Source: an uncultured Oscillospiraceae bacterium
GTDB lineage: Bacteria; Bacillota; Clostridia; Oscillospirales; Oscillospiraceae
Length of the DNA: 30,623 nucleotides
Reading direction: 5' to 3'
Assembly: GCA_910579725.1 (NCBI GenBank)
Contig: CAJTUD010000032.1
Location: 1 to 30,623 of the forward strand
In this document: positions 7,610 through 14,896 of the stretch, in pieces
Position numbering within the stretch: the stretch's first letter is position 1
Layout: every line of letters begins with the position of its first letter
Notes under the pieces: generated by a model
Told to the model about the DNA's origin: nothing
The model's database searches: none
Seen by the model: the letters and a program-made list of their open reading frames with translations, nothing else
Program-made: the position numbers and the translations under genes

Positions 7610-8634
7610 CGGAAATCCTCCAGCCGGCCGGACCGGCAGGCGATCAGCTGGGCCGCCACGCTCACCGCCACTTCCGCCGGGGTCTCTCCGCCGATGGGCA
7701 GGCCGATGGGGGCATGGACCCGGTCAATGTCCTTCTCTGTGAACCCGTCCGAGAGCAGGCGCTCCCGGGCAGCGGCAATCTTTTTCCTGCTGCCGATGCA
7801 GCCGATATATTTCGCCGGAGTTTTCAGAACCTGAGCGAGGACCTCGCAGTCCCCCTGGTGTCCCGGCGTCATGATGACAGCGTAATCCTCCGCCGTGATA
7901 GGGCCCACCCGCTCTACAGCCTCTCCGAAGGGTCCGCAGGCCAGCAGGGCTGCCTCCGGAAAAAACGTCCGGGTGACGGCCTGCTCCCTCTGGTCGTAGA
8001 CCACAGTCCGGAAATCCGTCATGGCAAGGATACAGGCCAGCTCCCGGGCCACGTGGCCTCCGCCGAAGAGGTACACCGTACCGGCGCGGGCAAGGGGCTC
8101 GGCAAAGAGCGCCGTCCCCCCCTCTTCTTCCAGCACTCCCCTGCCGCACAGCAGCGGCGCAAGCCGGTCCATGGAGATTTCCAGCCCCCGCAGTCCTCCT
8201 TTGGGATCCCATATTCCCATCCCCCAGCCAGTTTCGTTCATAGCCGTGATCAGCCAGGACGGTCCGGGCGCATCCAACAGAACCAGCGCGTCCTCCAGGG
8301 TTTTCTCTGCCGTTCGGTCCGCCGGATTGAAGTACTGGAAGTACACCCGCACATCACCGCCGCAGACCATACCGATATCGGCCGCGTCTCCGGGAGTCAG
8401 CCGGTAGCTCTCAAACCGGGACGCCCCCTCCGCCAGCAGCTCCCGCGCCAGCCGGGCCGCCCGGTATTCCACCGCACCGCCGCCGATGGTCCCCGCGGTG
8501 CTCCCGTCCTCCATCACCAGCATTTTTGCTCCCGCGCCCCGGGGCGTGGAGCCGCGGCTGGCCACGATGCCGCACAGTACCGCGCCCCGTCCAGCAGTCA
8601 GCTCTTGCAGCAGCGCGGCAAACAGTTTCTTCAT
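7606..8634 (-). CDS. XdhC/CoxI-family protein
   Basis: The 342-aa protein has both XdhC halves: the N-terminal XdhC/CoxI domain (residues about 1-65, with SRGSTPRGAGAKMLV and GTIGGGAVE) and a C-terminal NAD-binding Rossmann domain (about 185-330, with VYLFGGGHVARELA and KYIGCIGSRKK). XdhC proteins bind molybdenum cofactor, help sulfurate it, and insert it into xanthine dehydrogenase-type hydroxylases. No molybdenum hydroxylase gene is in the window, so this is an orphan or serves an enzyme elsewhere. The start has AAGGAGG close upstream, only 12 nt after the DUF1905 gene. Its stop overlaps the GTG start of the IclR regulator. Family call is firm; client enzyme unknown. Confidence 0.93.
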   Translation of the reverse strand: MKKLFAALLQELTAGRGAVLCGIVASRGSTPRGAGAKMLVMEDGSTAGTIGGGAVEYRAARLARELLAEGASRFESYRLTPGDAADIGMVCGGDVRVYFQYFNPADRTAEKTLEDALVLLDAPGPSWLITAMNETGWGMGIWDPKGGLRGLEISMDRLAPLLCGRGVLEEEGGTALFAEPLARAGTVYLFGGGHVARELACILAMTDFRTVVYDQREQAVTRTFFPEAALLACGPFGEAVERVGPITAEDYAVIMTPGHQGDCEVLAQVLKTPAKYIGCIGSRKKIAAARERLLSDGFTEKDIDRVHAPIGLPIGGETPAEVAVSVAAQLIACRSGRLEDFR

Positions 8635-8646
8635 AACGGCCTCCTT

Positions 8647-8934
8647 CTATTGCAATTCCTGGATAGTTACCTGGACTATGCCGCCCGGACCCTTTCCAAT
8701 CTTTGCCTGAATATCCTTCCGGACGCCGATGATATAGCAGACGGAACCGTCGGCGTTCTTCACCCCCATATTCACCAGACTGCCCACATAGGGTTCTCCG
8801 TCGAACGTGGCCCGGACCTTTACCCGCCCTTTCCCGAACTCCTTCCGGATATCATAGGGAAACCGGACAAATGCTCCGTACCGCTCCGGAACGGGCTCGA
8901 TCACGGCGGAAAATTCATATATTACAGGATTCAT
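8647..8934 (-). CDS. DUF1905 domain protein
   Basis: This 95-aa protein matches DUF1905, a small beta-barrel-like domain of unknown function. Diagnostic segments are YEFSAVIEPVPERYGAFVRFP, with the aromatic F-V-x-F-P motif, and GEPYVGSLVNMG. Two ATGs lie close together (8940 and 8934). The GGAGAGG Shine-Dalgarno is about 7 nt from the second but almost touches the first, so 8934 is preferred. It overlaps the end of the upstream nucleotidyltransferase-like gene by 20 nt, in another frame. DUF1905 is often fused to a YdeI/OmpD-associated domain; here it stands alone. Confidence 0.82.
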   Translation of the reverse strand: MNPVIYEFSAVIEPVPERYGAFVRFPYDIRKEFGKGRVKVRATFDGEPYVGSLVNMGVKNADGSVCYIIGVRKDIQAKIGKGPGGIVQVTIQELQ

Positions 8935-9472
8935 GTCCATACCTCTCCAAAAATTCATTGACATCCCGGACCTGCCCCTCCAATACCGCCCGGTATACGT
9001 CCATAGAACGGAATTTATCAAAAGCGTACAGGTTCCGCTCCAGGAGCCCCCGCTTGACAGCGATGATCTGCTCCTTCTGCGCGGCGGAAGCCGCCCCGGC
9101 GATCCGAAGACAATACCGCTCCGCCTCCGCGATGGTCTCCTGATCAAAAAACCACAGATCCACATTCCACAGCCCGCCGCCAACCATCGCCTCGAAGCCG
9201 TGAAACCAGACGGTTTTTCCCTCCGGGGTACGCTCCTCCTTGGCCTCGTACCATAAGGGGCGGAAGGTTTCCAGAATTTGCCCCGTCAGCCGGTACAACT
9301 TTGTCAAAGTCATCCCCTCGTTTTCAATATTTACATCCAGATCGTTCCAGGCCATCATGTCCATCTGATAGCTGCCGGTAACGTGCGGCGTGCCGATTTC
9401 CCTCAGCATGTCCAGCAGCCCCATCTCGTACAGGATTCGGTCCGCATTTCTGCGCCTCGCCTGACTTTCCAT
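8915..9472 (-). CDS. Nucleotidyltransferase-fold protein, function unknown
   Basis: The 185-aa protein has features of the nucleotidyltransferase superfamily: G-S-Y at 33-35 and the paired acids of NDLDV (Asp44 and Asp46) give the G-S...D-x-D metal-binding pattern. A third acid may lie in NVDLWFFD. It is otherwise helical and rich in aromatic residues. Minimal nucleotidyltransferases include antitoxins, antibiotic-modifying enzymes and inactive pseudo-enzymes, and the sequence alone does not separate these. The start at 9472 has GGGAGGTGG about 8 nt upstream. It is the first gene of the leftward seven-gene unit and is divergent from the ABC exporter promoter. The fold call is moderate. Confidence 0.65.
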   Translation of the reverse strand: MESQARRRNADRILYEMGLLDMLREIGTPHVTGSYQMDMMAWNDLDVNIENEGMTLTKLYRLTGQILETFRPLWYEAKEERTPEGKTVWFHGFEAMVGGGLWNVDLWFFDQETIAEAERYCLRIAGAASAAQKEQIIAVKRGLLERNLYAFDKFRSMDVYRAVLEGQVRDVNEFLERYGHESCNI

Positions 9473-9510
9473 AAAACCACCTCCCAACATGGAAGATTCC
9501 CGGAAAAAGA

Positions 9511-9539
9511 TTGACAGTTTCTGCGGAGCATGATAAAAT
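9511..9539 (+). promoter_or_regulatory. Strong promoter of the ABC exporter operon (extended -10)
   Basis: TTGACA (9511-9516) and TAAAAT (9534-9539) are separated by exactly 17 nt, and TG at 9531-9532 gives an extended -10. The predicted start is near 9546, about 200 nt before the first exporter codon. Confidence 0.78.
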
Positions 9540-9545
9540 AATTTT

Positions 9546-9745
9546 CCTTTTTGCCCCGGAGTTCCCCTAACTCCGCCCCAGAAAGAGGGTGGTCCTGTCA
9601 TGAGCGGGGAAGGTTCGTGACCTCCCGCGCATCTTGCGGACAAGACTGCCTCCCGCCTGCTTTTAAGGCCATGACGGCGCGCCTGATCGCCGTCCGCTGG
9701 TCTGAACGCAGCGGGACCATCTTTCAGACAAGGAGCAAAAATCTA
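9546..9745 (+). other. Structured 5' leader of the ABC exporter mRNA
   Basis: About 200 nt separate the predicted transcription start from the ATPase start codon. It holds several short stems: CGGAGTT/AACTCCG (9557-9575), a hairpin centred on GGTTCGTGACC near 9620-9638, and CCGC/GCGG just after. I compared it by memory with T-box, ZTP, guanidine and fluoride riboswitch cores and found no convincing match. A short open frame from 9551 joins the exporter frame but has no ribosome binding site. Confidence 0.35.
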
Positions 9746-10543
9746 ATGATTGAAATGAAAGGAATCTCAAAAACCTACCGGGTTCGCCGGCGGGAGGCCG
9801 GACTGTGGAATGCGCTGAAAAGCCTCGTCTCCCGCGACTACACCCACATTCCTGCCCTGCGGGACATATCCTTCACCGTCCCCGACGGCCAGATTTTAGG
9901 CTATATCGGCCCCAACGGCGCGGGGAAGAGCACCACCATCAAAATTCTCAGCGGTATCCTCCGCCCCGACGGCGGGACCTGTACTGTGGACGGCCTGGTT
10001 CCCTGGGAGGACCGCAAGCGCCACGTAGCCCGGCTGGGCGTAGTCTTCGGCCAGCGCAGCCAGTTGTGGTGGGACGTGCCCGTTATGGAGTCCTTTGATC
10101 TCCTGCGGGACATCTACCGGGTTCCGGCTGCGGACTTCCGGGAGAATCTGGACCGGCTGACGGCACTGCTGGACCTGGGGGACCTGCTGAAGACCCCGGC
10201 ACGAATGCTCTCCCTGGGCCAGCGGATGCGGTGCGAGATCGCCGCCGCCTTGCTCCACGGACCCAAGATCCTGTTTCTGGACGAGCCCACCATTGGCCTG
10301 GATGCGGTGAGCAAGCTCAAGGTCCGGGAGTTCATTCTGGAGCAGAACCGTCTGTGCGGCACCACGGTCCTCCTGACCACCCACGACATGCAGGACGTCG
10401 ACGCACTGTGTTCCCGGGTGCTGCTCATCGGCAAGGGGCAGCTCCTTCTGGACGGCGACACCGCCCAGATCCGGACCATGGCCGGGGAGAACCTGTCCAC
10501 CGAGGAGTCGGTGGCGGACCTGTACCGTCGCTTCGGCATTTAA
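9746..10543 (+). CDS. ABC-2 exporter ATP-binding protein (COG4586-type)
   Basis: The 265-aa ATPase has all ABC motifs: Walker A G-P-N-G-A-G-K-S-T (55-63), signature LSLGQRMR (about 155-162), Walker B ILFLDEPTIGLD (about 173-184) and the H-loop TTHD. A short extra segment before the core (residues 12-35, REAGLWNALKSLVSRDY) matches the N-terminal helical addition of the COG4586 subgroup. Start 9746 has AAGGAG 10 nt upstream; the frame extends further upstream through the leader but without a start signal. The gene is followed 13 nt later by two ABC-2 type permeases, so the complex is probably a heterodimeric membrane exporter driven by two ATPases. Cargo is unknown. Confidence 0.93.
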   Translation: MIEMKGISKTYRVRRREAGLWNALKSLVSRDYTHIPALRDISFTVPDGQILGYIGPNGAGKSTTIKILSGILRPDGGTCTVDGLVPWEDRKRHVARLGVVFGQRSQLWWDVPVMESFDLLRDIYRVPAADFRENLDRLTALLDLGDLLKTPARMLSLGQRMRCEIAAALLHGPKILFLDEPTIGLDAVSKLKVREFILEQNRLCGTTVLLTTHDMQDVDALCSRVLLIGKGQLLLDGDTAQIRTMAGENLSTEESVADLYRRFGI

Positions 10544-10556
10544 GGGAGGCGGCGGC

Positions 10557-11360
10557 ATGAGAAAATACTGGTCCTTTTTCAAAATGCGCCTGATGGCGGG
10601 TCTCCAGTACCGGGCCGCCGCCCTAGCGGGCATAAGCACCCAGTTTGTCTGGGGCGCCATGGAGATTCTGCTCTACCGGGCCTTCTGGCTGGAGCATCCG
10701 GAGCGGTTCCCCATGGGCATGGAAGCCCTTTCCTCCTACATATGGCTCCAGCAGGCGTTCCTGTCCCTGTTCGCCATGTGGAACTGGGAGAATGATATCC
10801 TGGAATCGGTGAAGACCGGCGCGGTATCCTACGAGCTGCTGCGGCCCACGGACATCTACAGCATGTGGATGTCCCACTCCATCGCCAACCGGCTGGCTCG
10901 GGCAGCTCTGCGGATGATCCCGGTGATCCTGACCAGCAGCCTGATCCCCGCACCCTGGGGATTGCAGCTGCTGATCTCTCCGGCTGCCTTCGGCGTGTTC
11001 CTGGTGTCTATGGTCTCGATGGTGATGGTGGTATGCGCTTACAGCCTGTTTGTCTACTCTCTGACCTTCTACCTCACAGACCCCAATGGAATCATGGTGC
11101 TGTCGGTAGCGGCGGCGGACCTGCTGGGCGGGGCCATCGTGCCGCTGCCCTTCCTGCCGGAGGGCTTCCGGAAGTTTGCGGAGCTGACTCCCTTCGCCTC
11201 CATGCAGAACGTGCCCCTGCGCATTTTCAGCGGGGACATCCCTCTCTCGGAGGCCCCTGCGGTAATGGGCCTGCAAGCGTTCTGGATCGTGATCCTGCTC
11301 TCAGCCGGATACCTTCTTACAAGAAGCGGCCTGCGCCGCGCGGTGATACTGGGGGGATGA
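10557..11360 (+). CDS. ABC-2 exporter permease 1 (COG4587-type)
   Basis: The 267-aa protein has about six hydrophobic segments after a short amphipathic N-terminus (MRKYWSFFKMRLMAGLQYR), as in ABC-2 family permeases. Hydrophobic stretches fall at about residues 20-40, 58-75, 110-130, 140-165, 170-195 and 230-250. It follows the ATPase by 13 nt with GGGAGG before its ATG, and is followed after 3 nt by the second permease. The order ATPase, COG4587-like, DUF990/COG3694-like is the standard three-gene arrangement of this uncharacterised exporter class. It should form the membrane channel with the second permease; substrate cannot be predicted. Confidence 0.85.
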   Translation: MRKYWSFFKMRLMAGLQYRAAALAGISTQFVWGAMEILLYRAFWLEHPERFPMGMEALSSYIWLQQAFLSLFAMWNWENDILESVKTGAVSYELLRPTDIYSMWMSHSIANRLARAALRMIPVILTSSLIPAPWGLQLLISPAAFGVFLVSMVSMVMVVCAYSLFVYSLTFYLTDPNGIMVLSVAAADLLGGAIVPLPFLPEGFRKFAELTPFASMQNVPLRIFSGDIPLSEAPAVMGLQAFWIVILLSAGYLLTRSGLRRAVILGG

Positions 11361-11363
11361 GAG

Positions 11364-12137
11364 ATGAGACTGTATTTCAAATTTTTCTCCATCCACTTCC
11401 GTTCCGCCATGACCTACCGTTCCAGCTTCTTCCTCAGCTGTCTGGGACACCTGCTTATTACCGCCAACGTGTTCCTCGGCGTGGCGTTCCTGATGGACCG
11501 CTTCGAGTCCGTTGGGGGCTACACCCTGCCCCAGCTGTCGCTGTGCTATGCGGTAATTCTGGCGGGAACCTCTCTGGCGGAATGCTTCGCCAGGGGGATT
11601 GACGCTTTTGGGCGTATTCTCTCCCAGGCGCAGTTTGACCGAATCATGCTCCGACCCCGTCCGCTGCTCTTCCAGGTGCTGTGCCAGGACATGAAGCCCA
11701 CCATGCTAGCCCGGCTGCTCCAGGCGGTTATCATGCTGGCCTGGGCTATTCCCTCCGGTGCGGTATACTGGACGCCGTTCAAGGTACTGACGCTGGCGCT
11801 GATGATCCTCTGCGGCGCGGGCATTTTCTTTGGGGTGTTCCTGATCAACGCCTGCGTCACGTTCTTTACCCTGGAACATGTGGAGGCGCTGAACATCTTC
11901 ATGGACGGCCCCCGGGAGTACGGCAAATACCCCTTCGGCATCTACGGCAAGCCGGTGCTGGTAATCCTTACCTTCCTGGTGCCCCTGGCGCTGGTGCAGC
12001 ACTGGCCCCTGCAATACCTCTTTGACCGGGGACCGGCGTGGTACGGGCTGCTGCCCATCGCGTCGCTGGTATTTCTTATTCCCTGCGCCCTGCTGTGGCG
12101 GCTGGGGGTAAGGCACTACCGGTCCACCGGGTCTTAG
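11364..12137 (+). CDS. ABC-2 exporter permease 2 (DUF990 / COG3694-type)
   Basis: The 257-aa protein opens MRLYFKFFSIHFRSAMTYRS, a basic amphipathic start typical of the DUF990 permease group, and has about six membrane segments. EYGKYPFGIYGK between the fourth and fifth membrane segments resembles the conserved cytoplasmic loop of the family. It begins 3 nt after the first permease stop and is the last gene of the exporter operon. The terminator near 12224-12296 follows. It is expected to pair with permease 1 and two copies of the ATPase. Confidence 0.86.
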   Translation: MRLYFKFFSIHFRSAMTYRSSFFLSCLGHLLITANVFLGVAFLMDRFESVGGYTLPQLSLCYAVILAGTSLAECFARGIDAFGRILSQAQFDRIMLRPRPLLFQVLCQDMKPTMLARLLQAVIMLAWAIPSGAVYWTPFKVLTLALMILCGAGIFFGVFLINACVTFFTLEHVEALNIFMDGPREYGKYPFGIYGKPVLVILTFLVPLALVQHWPLQYLFDRGPAWYGLLPIASLVFLIPCALLWRLGVRHYRSTGS

Positions 12138-12223
12138 CGGGCTTTATTGTATCACAGAATTTCTCTGGATACAAGATTCAGATAACCGCGGCCGGTGCGG
12201 CGCAGGCATATCCGATCTTTTAC

Positions 12224-12296
12224 AGAGAACGTCTTTTCCGGGTTGCGGCAGCCTGTGCTGCCGCAACCCGCCCGGGGGATGTTCTCTATATTTTTT
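12224..12296 (+). terminator. Intrinsic terminator of the ABC exporter operon
   Basis: A long stem forms from GGGTTGCGGCAG (12240-12251) and CTGCCGCAACCC (12258-12269) around a 6-nt loop. It is extended by an outer pairing of AGAGAAC (12224-12230) with GTTCTCT (12281-12287), and TTTTTT follows at 12291-12296. Confidence 0.82.
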
Positions 12297-12349
12297 CATT
12301 TTCTAACGTCTGTTTTGATAGCCGGCTGGCTTCAGAAACGGCAGACAAA

Positions 12350-12380
12350 GGGAAGAATGAACCGCTCCGTGATTCTTCCC
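12350..12380. repeat. 9-bp inverted repeat in the gap before the type III RM operon
   Basis: GGGAAGAAT (12350-12358) pairs with ATTCTTCCC (12372-12380) around 13 nt. There is no T-run after it. It sits upstream of the weak candidate promoter of the methyltransferase gene and could be an operator or a decayed terminator. Nothing else is recognisable between 12297 and 12420. Confidence 0.4.
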
Positions 12381-12424
12381 TGAAACTTCAAGCGCCTCTT
12401 CCCCGGCAATTTCTGCAATCCGTC

Positions 12425-12453
12425 TTGTGTTTCCATTGAAAATTTGTTAAACT
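12425..12453 (+). promoter_or_regulatory. Weak candidate promoter of the type III RM operon
   Basis: TTGTGT (12425-12430) and TAAACT (12448-12453) are 17 nt apart. Both match the consensus only partly, but this is the best candidate between the preceding terminator and the mod start codon at 12576. Confidence 0.35.
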
Positions 12454-12575
12454 ATGGGCAGAGGAAGTTTTTCTATACATGGCCGGGGATGGAGCGCCCG
12501 CCGGAAAAGGAAATCCGGCGAAAAAGGCAGCCGAACCGGCGAACGGCGCCCAAGCGGCTGCAAAAGGAGTTGCGG

Positions 12576-14450
12576 ATGGATAAACCACGTTTTGAGACGC
12601 CGGATTTGATCCGGCGGAATATTGATAAGCTAGCCGGACTGTTCCCCGGCTGCGTCACGGATGTGACGGACGGAAACACCGCCCGTCGCGCCGTCAACTT
12701 TGGGCTGCTGAAGCAGATGCTGTCGGACACGGAGCTGGAGGGCGAGGAAGTCTATGAATTCACCTGGGTGGGCAAGCGCGCCTCGGTTGTGGATGCCTAT
12801 AAACCCATCCGGAAAACTCTGCGTCCCTGTCCGGAGGAAAGTCGGGACTGGGACCATACGCAAAACCTCTACTTTGAGGGAGACAATCTGGACGTGCTCA
12901 AGCTGATGCTCAGCAGCTATTTGCACGCGGTGAAGCTGATCTATATTGACCCTCCCTATAACACGGGAGGGGATCTCCTCTATCAGGATGACTATGCCAT
13001 GAGCGCGGAGGAGTATGCCGGGGAGATCGGAGAGCGGGACGAGGACGGCAGCCGCCTGTTCCGGAATACGGATGCCAACGGCCGGTTCCACTCGGATTGG
13101 TGCAGCATGATATACCCCCGGCTGCTGCTGGCAAGAGAGCTCCTCCATCCCGACGGCGTGATTCTCATCAGCATAGACGACAACGAGCAGGCAAGCCTGC
13201 GAAAAATCTGCGACGAAGTGTTCGGCGGATACAACTTCATTGCGCAGATCGTCTGGGAGAAGGTTCACACAAGGAAAAACTCGGCGATCAACTTCTCCTC
13301 CTCCCACGAGTATATCCTCTGCTATGCCAAAACCCGGAGAAACAACATCAACGACCGGGAGGGCTTTTTGCGCAACCTCCTGCCCAGGGAGCAGACCGAC
13401 GCCTATCACAACCCGGACAACGACCCCAATGGTCCCTGGAAGACGGACCCCATCACCGCCCACAACTATTACAGCGCCGATTACACCATTACCAAGCCCG
13501 ACGGGACGGTAATCAAGCGCCCCCAGGACCGCTTCTGGGCCTACAGCGAGGCCACCATCCAGAAGCTGATTGCAAGCAACGCCATCGTTTGGGGCGAGGG
13601 GGACAGCATGCCTCTGGCCAAGAGATATCTGAAGGATGTGCAGGACGGACTGGTCCCAACCACCTTGTTCACAAGGAAATTCGCGGGGGACACGTCTCTG
13701 GCCAAGCGGAATCTTGACGAGCTGTTCCCGGAATGCAAGGGCATTTTTGACTACAGCAAGCCGGTGAAGCTGCTGCGCAGGCTGATTCAGATCGGAGCTG
13801 GCAAGGACGATATCATTCTTGACTTCTTTTCCGGCTCCTCCACCACCGCCCAGGCTGTCATGGAGCTCAACGCGGAAGACGGCGGCCAGCGGAAGTTCAT
13901 TATGGTGCAGCTTGCGGAGCCCTGCGGCGAGGAGAGCGAGGCTTTCAAGGCGGGGTATCGGAGCATCTGCGAAATCGGCAAGGAGCGCATCCGCCGGGCG
14001 GGGGATCAAATCCGGAAGGCCGCGCAGGACGGCATCCATCCGGACACAGGCTTCCGCGTGTTCCGGCTGGACGATTCCAACATGGCGGACGTCTACTACA
14101 GCGCCGGAGAGTACGATCAGGCCATGCTGGAGAGCTATGTATGTAACATCAAACCGGACCGGACGGATCTGGATCTGCTGTTCGGCTGCATGCTGGAGTG
14201 GGGACTGCCGCTTTCGCTGTCCTGCCAGACGGAGCGGCTGGAGGGCTGCTCCGTGCACACCTGCGGCGGCGGCGATCTGGTAGCCTGCTTTGATGCGAAT
14301 ATTCCGGAGTGCGTCGTCCGGGCTCTGGCACAGCGCCGCCCCCGCAGGGCGGTATTCCGGGACGCCGGATTTGCCGGCAGTCCGGAAAAGATCAACGTGT
14401 TTGAGATTTTTAAGCTGTACGCCCCTGATACGAGAGTGAAGGTGATCTGA
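12576..14450 (+). CDS. mod: Type III restriction-modification methyltransferase (Mod)
   Basis: The 624-aa protein is the DNA adenine methyltransferase and target-recognition subunit of a type III RM system. The catalytic motif D-P-P-Y (125-128, in YIDPPYNTG) precedes the AdoMet motif DFFSGSSTTAQA (about residue 415), the beta-class order usual for type III Mod. The ~280 residues between them should hold the target-recognition domain that sets the methylated sequence. Start 12576 is chosen because GGAG lies 6 nt upstream; the frame opens earlier at a TTG (12444) with no ribosome binding site. No simple sequence repeats are seen, so phase variation by slippage is unlikely. Its stop shares one base with the next start (TGATG). 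Confidence 0.93.
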   Translation: MDKPRFETPDLIRRNIDKLAGLFPGCVTDVTDGNTARRAVNFGLLKQMLSDTELEGEEVYEFTWVGKRASVVDAYKPIRKTLRPCPEESRDWDHTQNLYFEGDNLDVLKLMLSSYLHAVKLIYIDPPYNTGGDLLYQDDYAMSAEEYAGEIGERDEDGSRLFRNTDANGRFHSDWCSMIYPRLLLARELLHPDGVILISIDDNEQASLRKICDEVFGGYNFIAQIVWEKVHTRKNSAINFSSSHEYILCYAKTRRNNINDREGFLRNLLPREQTDAYHNPDNDPNGPWKTDPITAHNYYSADYTITKPDGTVIKRPQDRFWAYSEATIQKLIASNAIVWGEGDSMPLAKRYLKDVQDGLVPTTLFTRKFAGDTSLAKRNLDELFPECKGIFDYSKPVKLLRRLIQIGAGKDDIILDFFSGSSTTAQAVMELNAEDGGQRKFIMVQLAEPCGEESEAFKAGYRSICEIGKERIRRAGDQIRKAAQDGIHPDTGFRVFRLDDSNMADVYYSAGEYDQAMLESYVCNIKPDRTDLDLLFGCMLEWGLPLSLSCQTERLEGCSVHTCGGGDLVACFDANIPECVVRALAQRRPRRAVFRDAGFAGSPEKINVFEIFKLYAPDTRVKVI

Positions 14451-14896
14451 TGGATCTGGCAGCGCTGATCCTGTCCGTGGCGGCTCTTCTTGTGTCCCTT
14501 TACCAGTGGCTGCGGGATAATTCTAGGCAGAAGAAAGAGGCCACTATAGATGCCTTTCAGCATCTGCAAAACGACGTGTTCCAGGGACTGAAGGACCTGC
14601 TGTCCGAATGCGAGGGAAACATGGAGCATATTGTGCGCAGCAGCGAGGCGTGGAAGAAAGCAACGGACTTCCTCTCCCGGATCGAGCACTTTTCCGTGGG
14701 CGTCAATACCGGCGTGTACTCTCTGAAAATTCTCAACCGCCTGGCAGGCGGATACTTTATTCGCACGTTTGAAACCCTGGAGCCCGTCATCCTGAAAAAG
14801 CGGGCCTATAACAGCAGCGGCGGCAGGCATTATGAAGAATTTGAATCGGTTGTGCAGGATTTGAAAAAATTGAGGAAAGAGAAAAGTCAGGGATGA
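14450..14896 (+). CDS. Small single-pass membrane protein between mod and res (DUF4760-like)
   Basis: The 148-aa protein has one N-terminal transmembrane helix (about residues 4-21, LAALILSVAALLVSLYQWL) followed by a basic stretch and a helical cytoplasmic domain of about 125 residues. The topology resembles DUF4760-type proteins, but I am not certain of the family. Its ATG overlaps the mod stop by one base (TGATG) and its own stop overlaps the res start (ATGA). All three proteins are therefore very likely made from one mRNA by coupled translation. A membrane protein inside a type III RM operon is not a standard component. It may be an accessory that localises or controls the restriction complex, or an unrelated passenger. 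Confidence 0.75.
   Translation: MDLAALILSVAALLVSLYQWLRDNSRQKKEATIDAFQHLQNDVFQGLKDLLSECEGNMEHIVRSSEAWKKATDFLSRIEHFSVGVNTGVYSLKILNRLAGGYFIRTFETLEPVILKKRAYNSSGGRHYEEFESVVQDLKKLRKEKSQG

Noticed and set aside
9585..9660. T-box-like GGGTGGTCC or tRNA-like GGTTCG segment in the exporter leader
   Set aside because: Only a few bases match; the T-box bulge sequence, Stem I and an antiterminator are missing, and no cloverleaf with a CCA-side acceptor stem can be drawn.
12444..12575. Longer methyltransferase start at TTG 12444
   Set aside because: No Shine-Dalgarno precedes it, the extra residues are Arg/Pro-rich and unlike Mod proteins, and ATG 12576 has GGAG at 6 nt.
12576..14450. Simple sequence repeats making mod phase-variable
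   Set aside because: I looked for homopolymer tracts and short tandem repeats within and just before mod and saw none long enough to slip.
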